14,929 nucleotides of DNA from Prevotellaceae bacterium UBA1710 (lineage in GTDB: Bacteria > Bacteroidota > Bacteroidia > Bacteroidales > Bacteroidaceae): positions 8,376-23,304 of the forward strand of contig DCJC01000021.1 in the NCBI GenBank assembly GCA_002317355.1, given 5' to 3'. The notes under the pieces are model-generated. The model made no database searches and had not been told where the DNA came from. It saw only the letters and a list, made by a program, of their open reading frames with translations. The position numbers were made by a program, and so were the translations under genes. This document shows, piece by piece, positions 1 through 7,504 of the stretch; within the stretch, counting starts at the first letter, position 1, and the number at the start of each line of letters is the position of its first letter.

Positions 1-1469
1 GGCTTCATCTCACCTGAACGCTTCTCCATGTTCATCATTGATGTGATAGGAATACCACCAGCGATCCACTCGTCAGCTGGCTTGAATGTGTTCTTGATAG
101 AAGACATGTAACCTGTCTTACCTGCAGCCATAAGCATAGCAGCGTTGAAACCGAGTGAGTAGCAGTAGTCAGCATCCCAGTTAGAAGGAGCTGCACAACG
201 ACCTTCGTAACCGAAGAAGTGGTGCTGTGTAGCGAACTTACCAGAGAAGATACCATCCTTCTTCCACTCAGCGAGCTTCTTGGCAACCATCTCAGCGAGG
301 AGCTGCTCTGTCTCAATGAGAGATACCTGTACGTTTCCGTGTGGGTCACGCTCGAGAGCGAGCTGACGAGAAACTGAGAGAGGGAGTGACTTGAAGATAG
401 CAGCATTCTCATCAGAAAGGTGCTGGAGAACGTAGTCGATCTTCTTGTCGTCAGCAACCATGTCGAAGTCAGCCTGGTTAGCAGCGAGCATATCGTTGAG
501 CTCAGCGATGAGCTTCTTGATTGCAGGGATGAACTCGATAAGACCTTCTGGTACGAGAACAACACCGTAGTTGAGACCGAGGTTAGCACGATCTGTTACT
601 GCCTCTGCAATGTAAGTTACGATATCGTCGAGAGTCTGGTTCTTAGCCTCTACCTCCTCACCGATGAGGGTGATGTTTGGATGAGTCTGAAGAGCGCACT
701 CGAGAGTAACGTGAGAAGCAGAACGGCCCATGAGCTTGATGAAGTGCCAGTACTTCTTAGCTGAGTTACAGTCGCGCATGATATTACCGATTACCTCAGA
801 GTAAACCTTAGTAGCTGTATCGAAACCGAATGAAGCCTCGATAGCCTCGTTCTTGAGGTCACCGTCGATAGTCTTAGGACAACCGATAACCTGAACGCCA
901 GCCTTGATAGCTGCATAGTACTCAGCGAGTACACAAGCGTTAGTGTTAGAGTCGTCACCACCGATGATTACGAGTGCCTTGATGTCGAGAGCCTGAAGAA
1001 TCTCAAGACCCTTGTCGAACTGATCCTTCTTCTCGAGCTTTGTACGACCAGAACCGATGATATCGAAACCACCAGTGTTACGATACTCGTCGATGATCTC
1101 TGGAGTGAGCTCCATGTAGTTGTGGTCAACGAGACCGCCAGGACCGAGGATGAAGCCGTAGAGCTTGTTAGCTGGGTTGAGCTTCTTGATACCGTCGAAA
1201 AGACCTGAGATTACGTTGTGACCGCCAGGAGCCTGACCGCCTGAAAGAATAACACCTACGTTCATAGCAGCTGTAGTCATCTTGCCGTCTGTTGGCTCGA
1301 ACTTGATGTAAGGCATGCCGTAAGTGTTAGGGAAGAGCTTCTGTACCTCTTCCTGATCAGCAACTGACTGGGTAGGATCACCTTCAACTACCTTGAGTGC
1401 GCCACGCAAAGCCTTTGGAAGCTTTGGCTGGTAGGCAGCACGTGCAATCTGTAATGCACTTTTTTCCAT
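1..1469 (-). CDS. pfp: Pyrophosphate--fructose-6-phosphate 1-phosphotransferase, partial (C-terminus outside window)
   Basis: Phosphorylates fructose-6-phosphate to fructose-1,6-bisphosphate with PPi instead of ATP; cytosolic, reversible glycolytic step. The start ATG is at 1467-1469 on the minus strand (MEKSALQIARAAYQPKLPKA), and 489 codons run off the window edge with no stop; family members of this long type are about 550 residues, so some 60 residues are missing. Seen: a glycine-rich segment (GVILSGGQAPGGHN), GGDDSNT at residues 170-176, PKTIDGD at 198-204, and the MGRSASHVTLE segment. In the PFK superfamily the second Asp of GGDD and the Lys of PKTIDGD mark PPi rather than ATP use. Codons are strongly biased to AAC, GAC, TTC, ATC, CTC and AAG, unlike the neighbours, which suggests high expression. 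It is transcribed divergently from the next gene. Confidence 0.97.
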   Translation of the reverse strand, partial: MEKSALQIARAAYQPKLPKALRGALKVVEGDPTQSVADQEEVQKLFPNTYGMPYIKFEPTDGKMTTAAMNVGVILSGGQAPGGHNVISGLFDGIKKLNPANKLYGFILGPGGLVDHNYMELTPEIIDEYRNTGGFDIIGSGRTKLEKKDQFDKGLEILQALDIKALVIIGGDDSNTNACVLAEYYAAIKAGVQVIGCPKTIDGDLKNEAIEASFGFDTATKVYSEVIGNIMRDCNSAKKYWHFIKLMGRSASHVTLECALQTHPNITLIGEEVEAKNQTLDDIVTYIAEAVTDRANLGLNYGVVLVPEGLIEFIPAIKKLIAELNDMLAANQADFDMVADDKKIDYVLQHLSDENAAIFKSLPLSVSRQLALERDPHGNVQVSLIETEQLLAEMVAKKLAEWKKDGIFSGKFATQHHFFGYEGRCAAPSNWDADYCYSLGFNAAMLMAAGKTGYMSSIKNTFKPADEWIAGGIPITSMMNMEKRSGEMK

Positions 1470-1534
1470 AATTTTCTTTGGTTGATATAATTTTGGTTGA
1501 AAAAATATCGATACTATTACTATAAAAATTACTG

Positions 1535-1542
1535 CAAAAATA
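1535..1542 (-). promoter_or_regulatory. Possible -7 box for pfp
   Basis: On the minus strand the sequence reads TATTTTTG, matching the Bacteroidota -7 consensus TAnnTTTG. It lies about 65 bases upstream of the pfp start. No clear TTTG -33 element is seen at the expected spacing, and the region is very A/T-rich, so a chance match is possible. Confidence 0.4.
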
Positions 1543-1614
1543 CTAAATTTCAGCGAAAAATGCTAATTTTTCCATTTTTTTTCGTGAAATTTTAATTTTT
1601 CTTTGGTGTTTTTC

Positions 1615-1643
1615 TTGTTTTTCGATTAAAATTGCTACCTTTG
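1615..1643 (+). promoter_or_regulatory. Promoter of the 1672-5023 operon (-33 TTG, -7 TACCTTTG)
   Basis: TACCTTTG at 1636-1643 fits the Bacteroidota -7 consensus TAnnTTTG. A TTG at 1615-1617 sits 18 bases upstream and may be the -33 element. Transcription would start near 1649, giving a leader of about 20 bases before the ATG at 1672. The 202-base gap between pfp and this gene is A/T-rich and holds both divergent promoters; nothing else stands out in it. Confidence 0.65.
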
Positions 1644-1671
1644 GACATCAAATCCTTAATCTTATATAGTT

Positions 1672-1947
1672 ATGGCAAACAAGAGAAACCTTAAAAAAGA
1701 AATAAATTTTGTATGTAGCGAATTGTTCGCTGAATGCATAGCTGTTTCTACCTATACCAAGCGTCCTGATTCAGAGGATAATGTGAATGCACTGCTGAAA
1801 AGCATTCTTAGAATGCACTCCGATTATATAATGCGCGTTTCCCATCCTGAGCCTGGTATGAAGGCAAAAAAATATTATCACACCCTTATCGATTCTTTTA
1901 ATAAGGATATTAATAATGTGGTGGATGAGATAGGGAATATGCTATAA
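1672..1947 (+). CDS. Small conserved-looking protein of unknown function (91 aa)
   Basis: I do not recognise a named family. The protein is predicted to be mostly helical, with no signal peptide or membrane segment, a lysine-rich N-terminus (MANKRNLKKEINFVCSELF) and two cysteines in its first third (FVCSELFAEC). It is the first gene after a good promoter and is followed after 16 bases by an acyltransferase gene, so the two are probably co-transcribed. The promoter placement, a reading frame that spans exactly the space between promoter and next gene, and ordinary codon use support a real gene. I recall similar small helical proteins in other Bacteroidales, but cannot check this. Function unknown. 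Confidence 0.8.
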   Translation: MANKRNLKKEINFVCSELFAECIAVSTYTKRPDSEDNVNALLKSILRMHSDYIMRVSHPEPGMKAKKYYHTLIDSFNKDINNVVDEIGNML

Positions 1948-1963
1948 ATGTTTTAAATATTAA

Positions 1964-2509
1964 ATGCTGAGAAATTTCTTTGGTTGGTTGCTTTATCGGT
2001 ATCTTGGATGGACAAAAGAAGTGACGGTTGAGCATCCTGACAAATATATTATCTGTCTGGCACCCCATACAAGTAATTGGGATTTCTTCTATGGACAGCT
2101 CTATAATCATGCGGAAGGACTTTCCTCTAATTTCCTGATGAAGAAGGAGTGGTTCTTTTGGCCACTCGGTCCTATTTTCAGGAAAATGGGTGGCATTCCT
2201 GTTTTCAGACAGAAGAAATCGTCAATGACAGAGACATTGGCAGAAATTGCAAAAAAGGAAGAGAAGTTCCATTTGACTATTACACCAGAGGGTACCCGTA
2301 AGGCTAATCCAGACTGGAAGAAAGGATTCTACTACATAGCCTTGGGGGCACAAATCCCGGTGTTGCTCTATGGACTTGATTATGAGAGAAAAAGGATATG
2401 CTGCACTCGTTCGTTCTATCCTACAGGGGATGTGGAGAAGGATATGCAGGAAATAAAGATGTACTTTAAGGATTTCAAGGGCAAAAAGCCTGAGCAATTC
2501 GTTTTGTAA
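1964..2509 (+). CDS. Lysophospholipid/1-acyl-glycerol-3-phosphate acyltransferase family protein
   Basis: Probably transfers an acyl chain to a lipid or lipid-like acceptor at the inner face of the cytoplasmic membrane. The catalytic H-x4-D motif is at residues 35-40 (HTSNWD), followed by the acceptor-binding block GGIPVFR at 76-82 and the conserved TPEGTRK at 107-113, in the usual order and spacing for the PlsC-like superfamily. At 181 residues it is shorter than housekeeping PlsC (about 240) and has no obvious transmembrane helix, only an amphipathic aromatic N-terminus (FFGWLLYRYLGW) that could lie on the membrane. It belongs to the small LPLAT subgroup common in Bacteroidota, whose acceptor is not established. 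The start lies 16 bases after the previous gene, and the stop TAA directly abuts the next ATG, suggesting translational coupling. Confidence 0.88.
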   Translation: MLRNFFGWLLYRYLGWTKEVTVEHPDKYIICLAPHTSNWDFFYGQLYNHAEGLSSNFLMKKEWFFWPLGPIFRKMGGIPVFRQKKSSMTETLAEIAKKEEKFHLTITPEGTRKANPDWKKGFYYIALGAQIPVLLYGLDYERKRICCTRSFYPTGDVEKDMQEIKMYFKDFKGKKPEQFVL

Positions 2510-5023
2510 ATGGTAATAAAATCTCTCAATAGAATAGCTTCGCAATGTATGCGCTTTTTGCCGATGGTCTTTGGACTGTTGGCAACTTTTGCGTTTAGTA
2601 GTGCCAAGGCTCAAAGCTACTTTGAGAATTCGGAGCACTATGGATTGCCATGGGTAAAGAATGTGTCAAGGCCAAATGAGATATCTTGTGGTCTTGAGGA
2701 TAGGCATATCTCTATCTGGGCAAGTCATGGGCGGTATTTTGCTCCAGCACAGGGAACGTGGAAGTGGCAGAGAGTGAACCTTTTCGGTACTAATGAGGAT
2801 CTGTTTACGCAGACTTTTGTGGTGCCTTATATCATCCCGATGCTTGAGAATGCTGGTGCTGTGGTCTTTTCACCAAGAGAGCGTGACTGGCAAATCGTTG
2901 AGAAGATAATAGATAATGATACGCCAACATCAGGCTATGAGGAGAAAGGAAAATGGAAAGTGTCATCTGATGGCGGTTTCCGTATTCCAGAGGATGTGAT
3001 TTCTGAAACCGAACTTCCTTTTACCAAGGGAACTACCAAATGGTCTAAGGTAAGGAGCAGGAAAGCTTCAAGTGTTGCTCTTTATACTCCTCAGCTTCAG
3101 ATTCCTGGAAAATACGCTGTTTATGTTTCGTACAAGACATTGCCTAATAGTATTTCTGATGCTCACTATGTGGTTTCGCATAAGGGTATCAAGACACATT
3201 TCAATGTGAACCAGACAATGGGTGGAGGTACTTGGGTTTACCTTGGCACATTTGATTTTGATAGTGGGGAAGGCAACTATGTATCGGTTGACAACGTGTC
3301 TAAGATGCAAGGTGTGGTAACTACTGATGCAGTTCGTTTTGGTGGTGGTATAGGTAATGTGGAGCGTGGTGGCTCGGTTAGTGGTTTGCCACGTTTTCTT
3401 GAAGGTGCAAGATATAATGCTCAGTGGTCGGGGGCACCATATAATGTATTCAGTTCACGACAGGGTACGGACGACTATTCTGACGATATCAATGTTCGTC
3501 CGTTAATGACCAACTGGCTTGCGAGCGGTTCGGTGTATATGCCTGAGAAAGAAGGTGGTAACGTACCACTTGAGATGAGTCTTGCTGTGCATAGTGATGC
3601 TGGTACTCATTCTGGAAAGTTGGTTGGCACGCTTGGTATCTGCACATCGGACTTCAACGATTGCCGTTTGTCGAATGGCGAATCAAGATTGGAATCGTAT
3701 GACTTTGTTGATATGATGATAAACCAGGTCAACAAGGACTTGACTTCCAAATATGGTCGTTGGGTGACAAGAGGCATCTGGGATAGGAACTATGCAGAGA
3801 CACGTATTCCTGGTATTACTGCAGGTATTCTTGAGATGTTCTCTCACGAGAATATTTCAGATATGCTCTACGGTCATGATCCTCATTTCAAGTTCATTCT
3901 TTCTCGTGCTGTGTATAAGAGTGTGCTGAGGTATATTGCAAGTAGGCATGGTCAAGAGGCTGTTGTTCAGCCACTTGCCCCTCATAGATTCCGAGTTCTT
4001 ATGGATAATAACGGTACTGCAACTCTCGCATGGGAAGAGACCGTTGATTCTTTGGAATCATCAGCACGACCAGATTCCTATGTGCTTTATACGGCAATTG
4101 GTGATAAAGACTATGACAATGGTACTGTGCTTACGAAGCGAAAGACATTCGTAACGCTTGAGGCAGATAAGGTCTATCGTTTCAAGGTTACAGCAGCCAA
4201 TAAAGGAGGACAGAGTTTGCCTTCAGAAGAACTCGCTTGCTTTTGGCATCCAGGTGGCAGGCAGTTGCTTGTTGTGAATGGATTTCACCGACTTGCAGGC
4301 CCGGCAGTGAAGCGTAATGAGGCTGGAGCGGCAGTAGGTTTTGATTTGCAGGAAGATGCTGGTCTTTCCTATGGAAAAACTGCCTGCTGGCTTAGTCATC
4401 TGCCTTTCCTTGCAGGTAATGACTTCAACTATGCTACGGATCATGTCCGTGCAATGGCTACAATGAAAAAGTATAGTGTGGTAAGTTGCTCTTCAGAATG
4501 TCTTGGAGTGGGTGATCTCATGCTATCAAAATATAGACTCGTAGATCTGATTCTTGGCAATGAACGCAATGATGGTTATTCTATGAAGAGGTATCCTTCT
4601 TTGCCGGTAAGGGTTAGGAATGAACTCAGATATTTCAATGGAGGAATTCTTGTCAGCGGTTCTTATGTCGGTTCTGATAATAAAGCTCCAGCAGACTCTA
4701 CATTCCTTGCAGATGTGCTTTATGCTGACTTCCAGAGGCAGTACAAGGATCAGTCTGATAGTGCTCAGATAGTAACTGGTATGGGAACAGACTTTGATGT
4801 CTTCAGAGCATTGAATGATGAGCATTATGCCTCTACTTCATCAGATGTACTGGCGCCAATAGCTCCTGCTTTTCCTGCTATGCTATATGCTGATGGAAGT
4901 CCAGCCGCTGTGGCATGCAAACAGCGTCGCAGTTTTGTGATGGGCTTTCCACTTGAATGTATTAGAACCGAAGAACAAAGAGGTTTGTGCATGAGAAGTG
5001 TGCTGAAGTTCCTGTTGGAGTAA
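2510..5023 (+). CDS. Secreted amidase-like protein with inserted golvesin domain, FN3-like and C-terminal alpha/beta domain
   Basis: An 837-residue exported protein. The signal peptide has basic residues K4, R8 and R15, a hydrophobic core at about 16-30, and likely cleavage after SAKA34; ATG at 2549 (Met14) is an alternative start. Residues 65-125 resemble the first half of an N-acetylmuramoyl-L-alanine amidase (Amidase_3): SHG with H73, then NEDL with E96, then a helix and AGAVVFSPRERD. Residues about 140-278 match the golvesin/xanthan-lyase-associated domain (PGKYAVYVSY; GTWVYLGTF at 240-248; TTDAVRF at 271-277). The amidase resumes with LAVHSDAG (H361) and IPGITAGILEMFSHEN (E442). Thus all four zinc/catalytic positions seem present. 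Residues 488-575 look like fibronectin type III, and 585-837 like a Rossmann-type domain ending in GFPLECI. Such proteins are often named after the golvesin domain or xanthan lyase. The likely substrate is peptidoglycan (inference). Confidence 0.75.
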   Translation: MVIKSLNRIASQCMRFLPMVFGLLATFAFSSAKAQSYFENSEHYGLPWVKNVSRPNEISCGLEDRHISIWASHGRYFAPAQGTWKWQRVNLFGTNEDLFTQTFVVPYIIPMLENAGAVVFSPRERDWQIVEKIIDNDTPTSGYEEKGKWKVSSDGGFRIPEDVISETELPFTKGTTKWSKVRSRKASSVALYTPQLQIPGKYAVYVSYKTLPNSISDAHYVVSHKGIKTHFNVNQTMGGGTWVYLGTFDFDSGEGNYVSVDNVSKMQGVVTTDAVRFGGGIGNVERGGSVSGLPRFLEGARYNAQWSGAPYNVFSSRQGTDDYSDDINVRPLMTNWLASGSVYMPEKEGGNVPLEMSLAVHSDAGTHSGKLVGTLGICTSDFNDCRLSNGESRLESYDFVDMMINQVNKDLTSKYGRWVTRGIWDRNYAETRIPGITAGILEMFSHENISDMLYGHDPHFKFILSRAVYKSVLRYIASRHGQEAVVQPLAPHRFRVLMDNNGTATLAWEETVDSLESSARPDSYVLYTAIGDKDYDNGTVLTKRKTFVTLEADKVYRFKVTAANKGGQSLPSEELACFWHPGGRQLLVVNGFHRLAGPAVKRNEAGAAVGFDLQEDAGLSYGKTACWLSHLPFLAGNDFNYATDHVRAMATMKKYSVVSCSSECLGVGDLMLSKYRLVDLILGNERNDGYSMKRYPSLPVRVRNELRYFNGGILVSGSYVGSDNKAPADSTFLADVLYADFQRQYKDQSDSAQIVTGMGTDFDVFRALNDEHYASTSSDVLAPIAPAFPAMLYADGSPAAVACKQRRSFVMGFPLECIRTEEQRGLCMRSVLKFLLE

Positions 5024-5068
5024 GGTGGGTTCTTAAATCTGTCAAAACGCCAAGAGTCCAAGTGTATT

Positions 5069-5076
5069 TAATTTTG
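5069..5076 (+). promoter_or_regulatory. Possible -7 box for the 5132-8225 operon
   Basis: TAATTTTG fits the Bacteroidota -7 consensus TAnnTTTG and lies in the 108-base gap between two genes, giving a leader of about 50 bases before the ATG at 5132. No convincing TTTG -33 element lies 19-21 bases upstream, and no terminator hairpin is seen after the preceding gene, so read-through is also possible. Confidence 0.45.
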
Positions 5077-5131
5077 CAGTGGAAATTTATAGCCCCCACA
5101 TGAATGGTAAACCTTTAAAAACGATATAATT

Positions 5132-5452
5132 ATGAAAATACAAGCAAATGCGTCGGGTACTCGCTCAATTGAGATTTCACAAGAGCACCTTGAGACTTTA
5201 CATAAGTATTCACTCCTTAATGGATTGATTGATAGTAACGGCATCGTGGATGAGCCGGTTTTGGATAAGTTGAAACTGAATCTTCGTTCATTGCTCGATT
5301 CTGTAGGCACATCAGATAAGGCTCTTCTTGACCTTTGTTTTGATGTGATATATCATAAGGATATGAAGGCTCTGGGACTTCATAATCTTATATTGCTCTA
5401 TGCTGATACAAAGTTTGAGAAGCCTGTTGAGGAGCAGGCTAACGAAGAATAA
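5132..5452 (+). CDS. Small acidic protein of unknown function (106 aa)
   Basis: I do not recognise the family. The N-terminus (MKIQANASGTRSIEI) looks like a short beta segment; the rest is helical and leucine-rich (residues 38-95), and the tail is acidic (VEEQANEE). No signal peptide, membrane segment or metal-binding motif is visible. The start follows an A-rich stretch after a candidate promoter. The gene ends 18 bases before the YgiQ-family gene, so it is probably the first gene of that operon. Function cannot be inferred beyond a likely soluble cytoplasmic protein that might work with its downstream neighbours. Confidence 0.78.
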   Translation: MKIQANASGTRSIEISQEHLETLHKYSLLNGLIDSNGIVDEPVLDKLKLNLRSLLDSVGTSDKALLDLCFDVIYHKDMKALGLHNLILLYADTKFEKPVEEQANEE

Positions 5453-5470
5453 AGAAGATAAATATATTGC

Positions 5471-7504
5471 ATGCAACTGACAGATTTTCTGCCAACGACA
5501 AAGAAAGAGTGTGAGCTGAGAGGATGGGATGAGCTTGATGTAATACTCTTTTCCGGTGATGCCTATGTGGATCATCCATCATTTGGCGCTGCCGTGATAG
5601 GTCGTACCCTTGAGGCTGCCGGATATCGTGTGGCTATAGTTCCACAACCTGACTGGCATGGGGATTTCCGTGACTTTAAGAAATTGGGGCGTCCAAGACT
5701 TTTCTTTGGCATTTCCCCTGGCTGTATGGACTCCATGGTCAATAAATATACAGCCAACAAACGATTGCGCTCAGAGGATGCCTATTCCCCTGATGGTCGT
5801 CATGACTGCCGTCCAGAGTATCCTACGATTGTTTATTCCAAGATTCTCCGTCAGTTGTATCCTGATGTTCCTATTGTCCTTGGAGGCATTGAGGCTTCTT
5901 TGCGAAGACTAACCCATTATGACTATTGGGAAGACCGTCTTCGTAAGTGTATTCTTTGTGATAGTGCTGGTGATATCATTTCCTATGGCATGGGCGAGAA
6001 GACGATTCTTGCCATTGCAGAGCAGTTGGCTTTGGGAAGGCAGATTGGAGATATTACAGAGCTTCCACAGACTGTTTTCCTGTGCCGTAAGGAGAATATT
6101 CCTGGTGGTATTACCGAGGATGATATTGTGCTCCATAGTCATGAGGAATGTCTTCGTGACAAGAGGGCTGAGGCTGATAATTTCCGGCATATAGAGGAGG
6201 AGAGCAATAAGGTTCATGCTCAGCGACTTATACAAGGCGTTGATGGCAGATATGTTGTGGTTAATCCACCATATCCACCGATGACTACAGAGGAGATTGA
6301 CAGGTCTTTTGACTTGCCTTATATGCGTGTCCCTCACCCAAAATACAAGGGTAAGAGAATACCTGCCTATGACATGATCAAGTTCTCGGTGAATATGCAT
6401 CGAGGATGCTTTGGCGGTTGTGCTTTCTGTACGATCTCTGCGCATCAGGGAAAGTTTATTGCTTGCCGTTCAAAGGAGAGTATCATGAAGGAAGTCAAGG
6501 AAGTTGTTAAGCTTCCTGATTTCAAGGGATATCTCTCTGATCTTGGAGGACCTTCTGCGAATATGTATGGTATGCATGGCAGAAATCTCAAGGCGTGTGA
6601 GAAGTGCAAACGACCTTCGTGCATAAATCCAGAGATTTGTCCGAACCTCAATACCGACCATTCTGCTATTCTTGATATCTATCGAAGTGTGGATGCCTTG
6701 CCTGAGATTAAGAAGAGTTTCATAGGTTCTGGTGTGCGTTATGACTTGCTTCTTCATCATAGTAAAGACGAGAAAACCAATCAATCGACAAAGGAATATA
6801 CTCGTGAGCTTATCTGTAACCATGTGAGTGGCAGATTGAAGGTTGCGCCTGAACATACTTCAGATGCTGTGCTTAAGTTGATGAGAAAGCCTTCATTCAA
6901 GTTGTTTGAGGAATTCAAGCGCATCTTTGATAAGATAAACCGTGAAGAAGGATTGCGTCAGCAACTCATTCCTTACTTCATTTCTTCGCATCCAGGATGC
7001 CATGAAGAGGATATGGCAGATTTGGCAATTAAGACAAAACGTTTGGATTTCCAACTCGAACAGGTTCAGGACTTTACGCCAACACCAATGACTGTTAGTA
7101 CAGAGGCTTGGTATTCGGGATATGATCCATATACACTTGAGCCTGTTTTCTCTGCAAAGACACAGAAAGATAAGCTTGCACAAAGGCAGTATTTCTTCTG
7201 GTATAAGCCTGAGGAAAGGCGTAATATAGAGCAGTCCTTGCGTCGAATCGGAAAGCCTGAACTGATAAAGGAATTGCTCGGTCAGGCTCCTGCTCCTACA
7301 GTTCGTGATCGTGGCCGTGATCGTGGTCGTGATTGGGAAACCACTGTGTCTCGTGATTCATCACGAGATAAGAAAAAGGATGCTTCCCGCAAGCAAAAGC
7401 CAAAATCATACAATCCAAATTTCCAGAATGAGAATCGTAGAAAGCCAGATAATAGGAAAGCGAAGTCAGGAGACGTGCGAGGACGGAATCGTCGTGACAG
7501 ATGA
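5471..7504 (+). CDS. ygiQ: YgiQ-family radical SAM protein
   Basis: Member of the YgiQ (UPF0313) radical S-adenosylmethionine family; the reaction is not established. The [4Fe-4S] site is the CX3CX2C motif CFGGCAFC (C313, C317, C320), followed by TISAHQGKFI. The N-terminal part (1-290) carries conserved YgiQ blocks such as FSGDAYVDHPSFG (27-39), ISPGCMDSMVNKYTANK (81-97) and LGGIEASLRR (137-146). After the radical SAM core come more cysteines at C376, C379, C384 and C390 (CEKCKRPSCINPEIC), several of which I remember also in E. coli YgiQ, and then APEHTSD and YFISSHPG. Residues from about 608 to 677 form a disordered tail rich in Arg, Lys, Asp and Ser. The last 77 bases overlap the start of the downstream phosphatase gene in another frame. 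Confidence 0.95.
   Translation: MQLTDFLPTTKKECELRGWDELDVILFSGDAYVDHPSFGAAVIGRTLEAAGYRVAIVPQPDWHGDFRDFKKLGRPRLFFGISPGCMDSMVNKYTANKRLRSEDAYSPDGRHDCRPEYPTIVYSKILRQLYPDVPIVLGGIEASLRRLTHYDYWEDRLRKCILCDSAGDIISYGMGEKTILAIAEQLALGRQIGDITELPQTVFLCRKENIPGGITEDDIVLHSHEECLRDKRAEADNFRHIEEESNKVHAQRLIQGVDGRYVVVNPPYPPMTTEEIDRSFDLPYMRVPHPKYKGKRIPAYDMIKFSVNMHRGCFGGCAFCTISAHQGKFIACRSKESIMKEVKEVVKLPDFKGYLSDLGGPSANMYGMHGRNLKACEKCKRPSCINPEICPNLNTDHSAILDIYRSVDALPEIKKSFIGSGVRYDLLLHHSKDEKTNQSTKEYTRELICNHVSGRLKVAPEHTSDAVLKLMRKPSFKLFEEFKRIFDKINREEGLRQQLIPYFISSHPGCHEEDMADLAIKTKRLDFQLEQVQDFTPTPMTVSTEAWYSGYDPYTLEPVFSAKTQKDKLAQRQYFFWYKPEERRNIEQSLRRIGKPELIKELLGQAPAPTVRDRGRDRGRDWETTVSRDSSRDKKKDASRKQKPKSYNPNFQNENRRKPDNRKAKSGDVRGRNRRDR
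7304..7333 (+). repeat. Short in-frame 12-base tandem repeat in the YgiQ tail
   Basis: Two copies of a 12-mer (cgtgatcgtggc at 7304-7315, cgtgatcgtggt at 7316-7327) plus a half copy (to 7333) encode RDRGRDRGRD, residues 612-621 of the YgiQ-family protein. The unit is a multiple of three, so copy changes would lengthen or shorten the charged tail without a frameshift. Confidence 0.8.

Noticed and set aside
35..589. 184-residue Ser/Leu-rich open frame on the minus strand
   Set aside because: It lies on the same strand as pfp in another frame and is kept open by the biased codons of pfp; its composition is not that of a real protein.
420..764. 114-residue plus-strand frame
   Set aside because: Antisense to the conserved core of pfp, with no promoter or recognisable domain.
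1555..1572. A/T-rich 7-bp hairpin (gaaaaat/atttttc) followed by a T-run in the pfp upstream gap
   Set aside because: The stem is nearly all A-T pairs and lies between divergent promoters, where no transcript needs to end; probably a chance effect of composition.
7305..7427. 41-codon N-terminal extension of the PP2C frame
   Set aside because: It reads the YgiQ repeat tail in another frame (valine-rich nonsense) and adds nothing to the PP2C fold.
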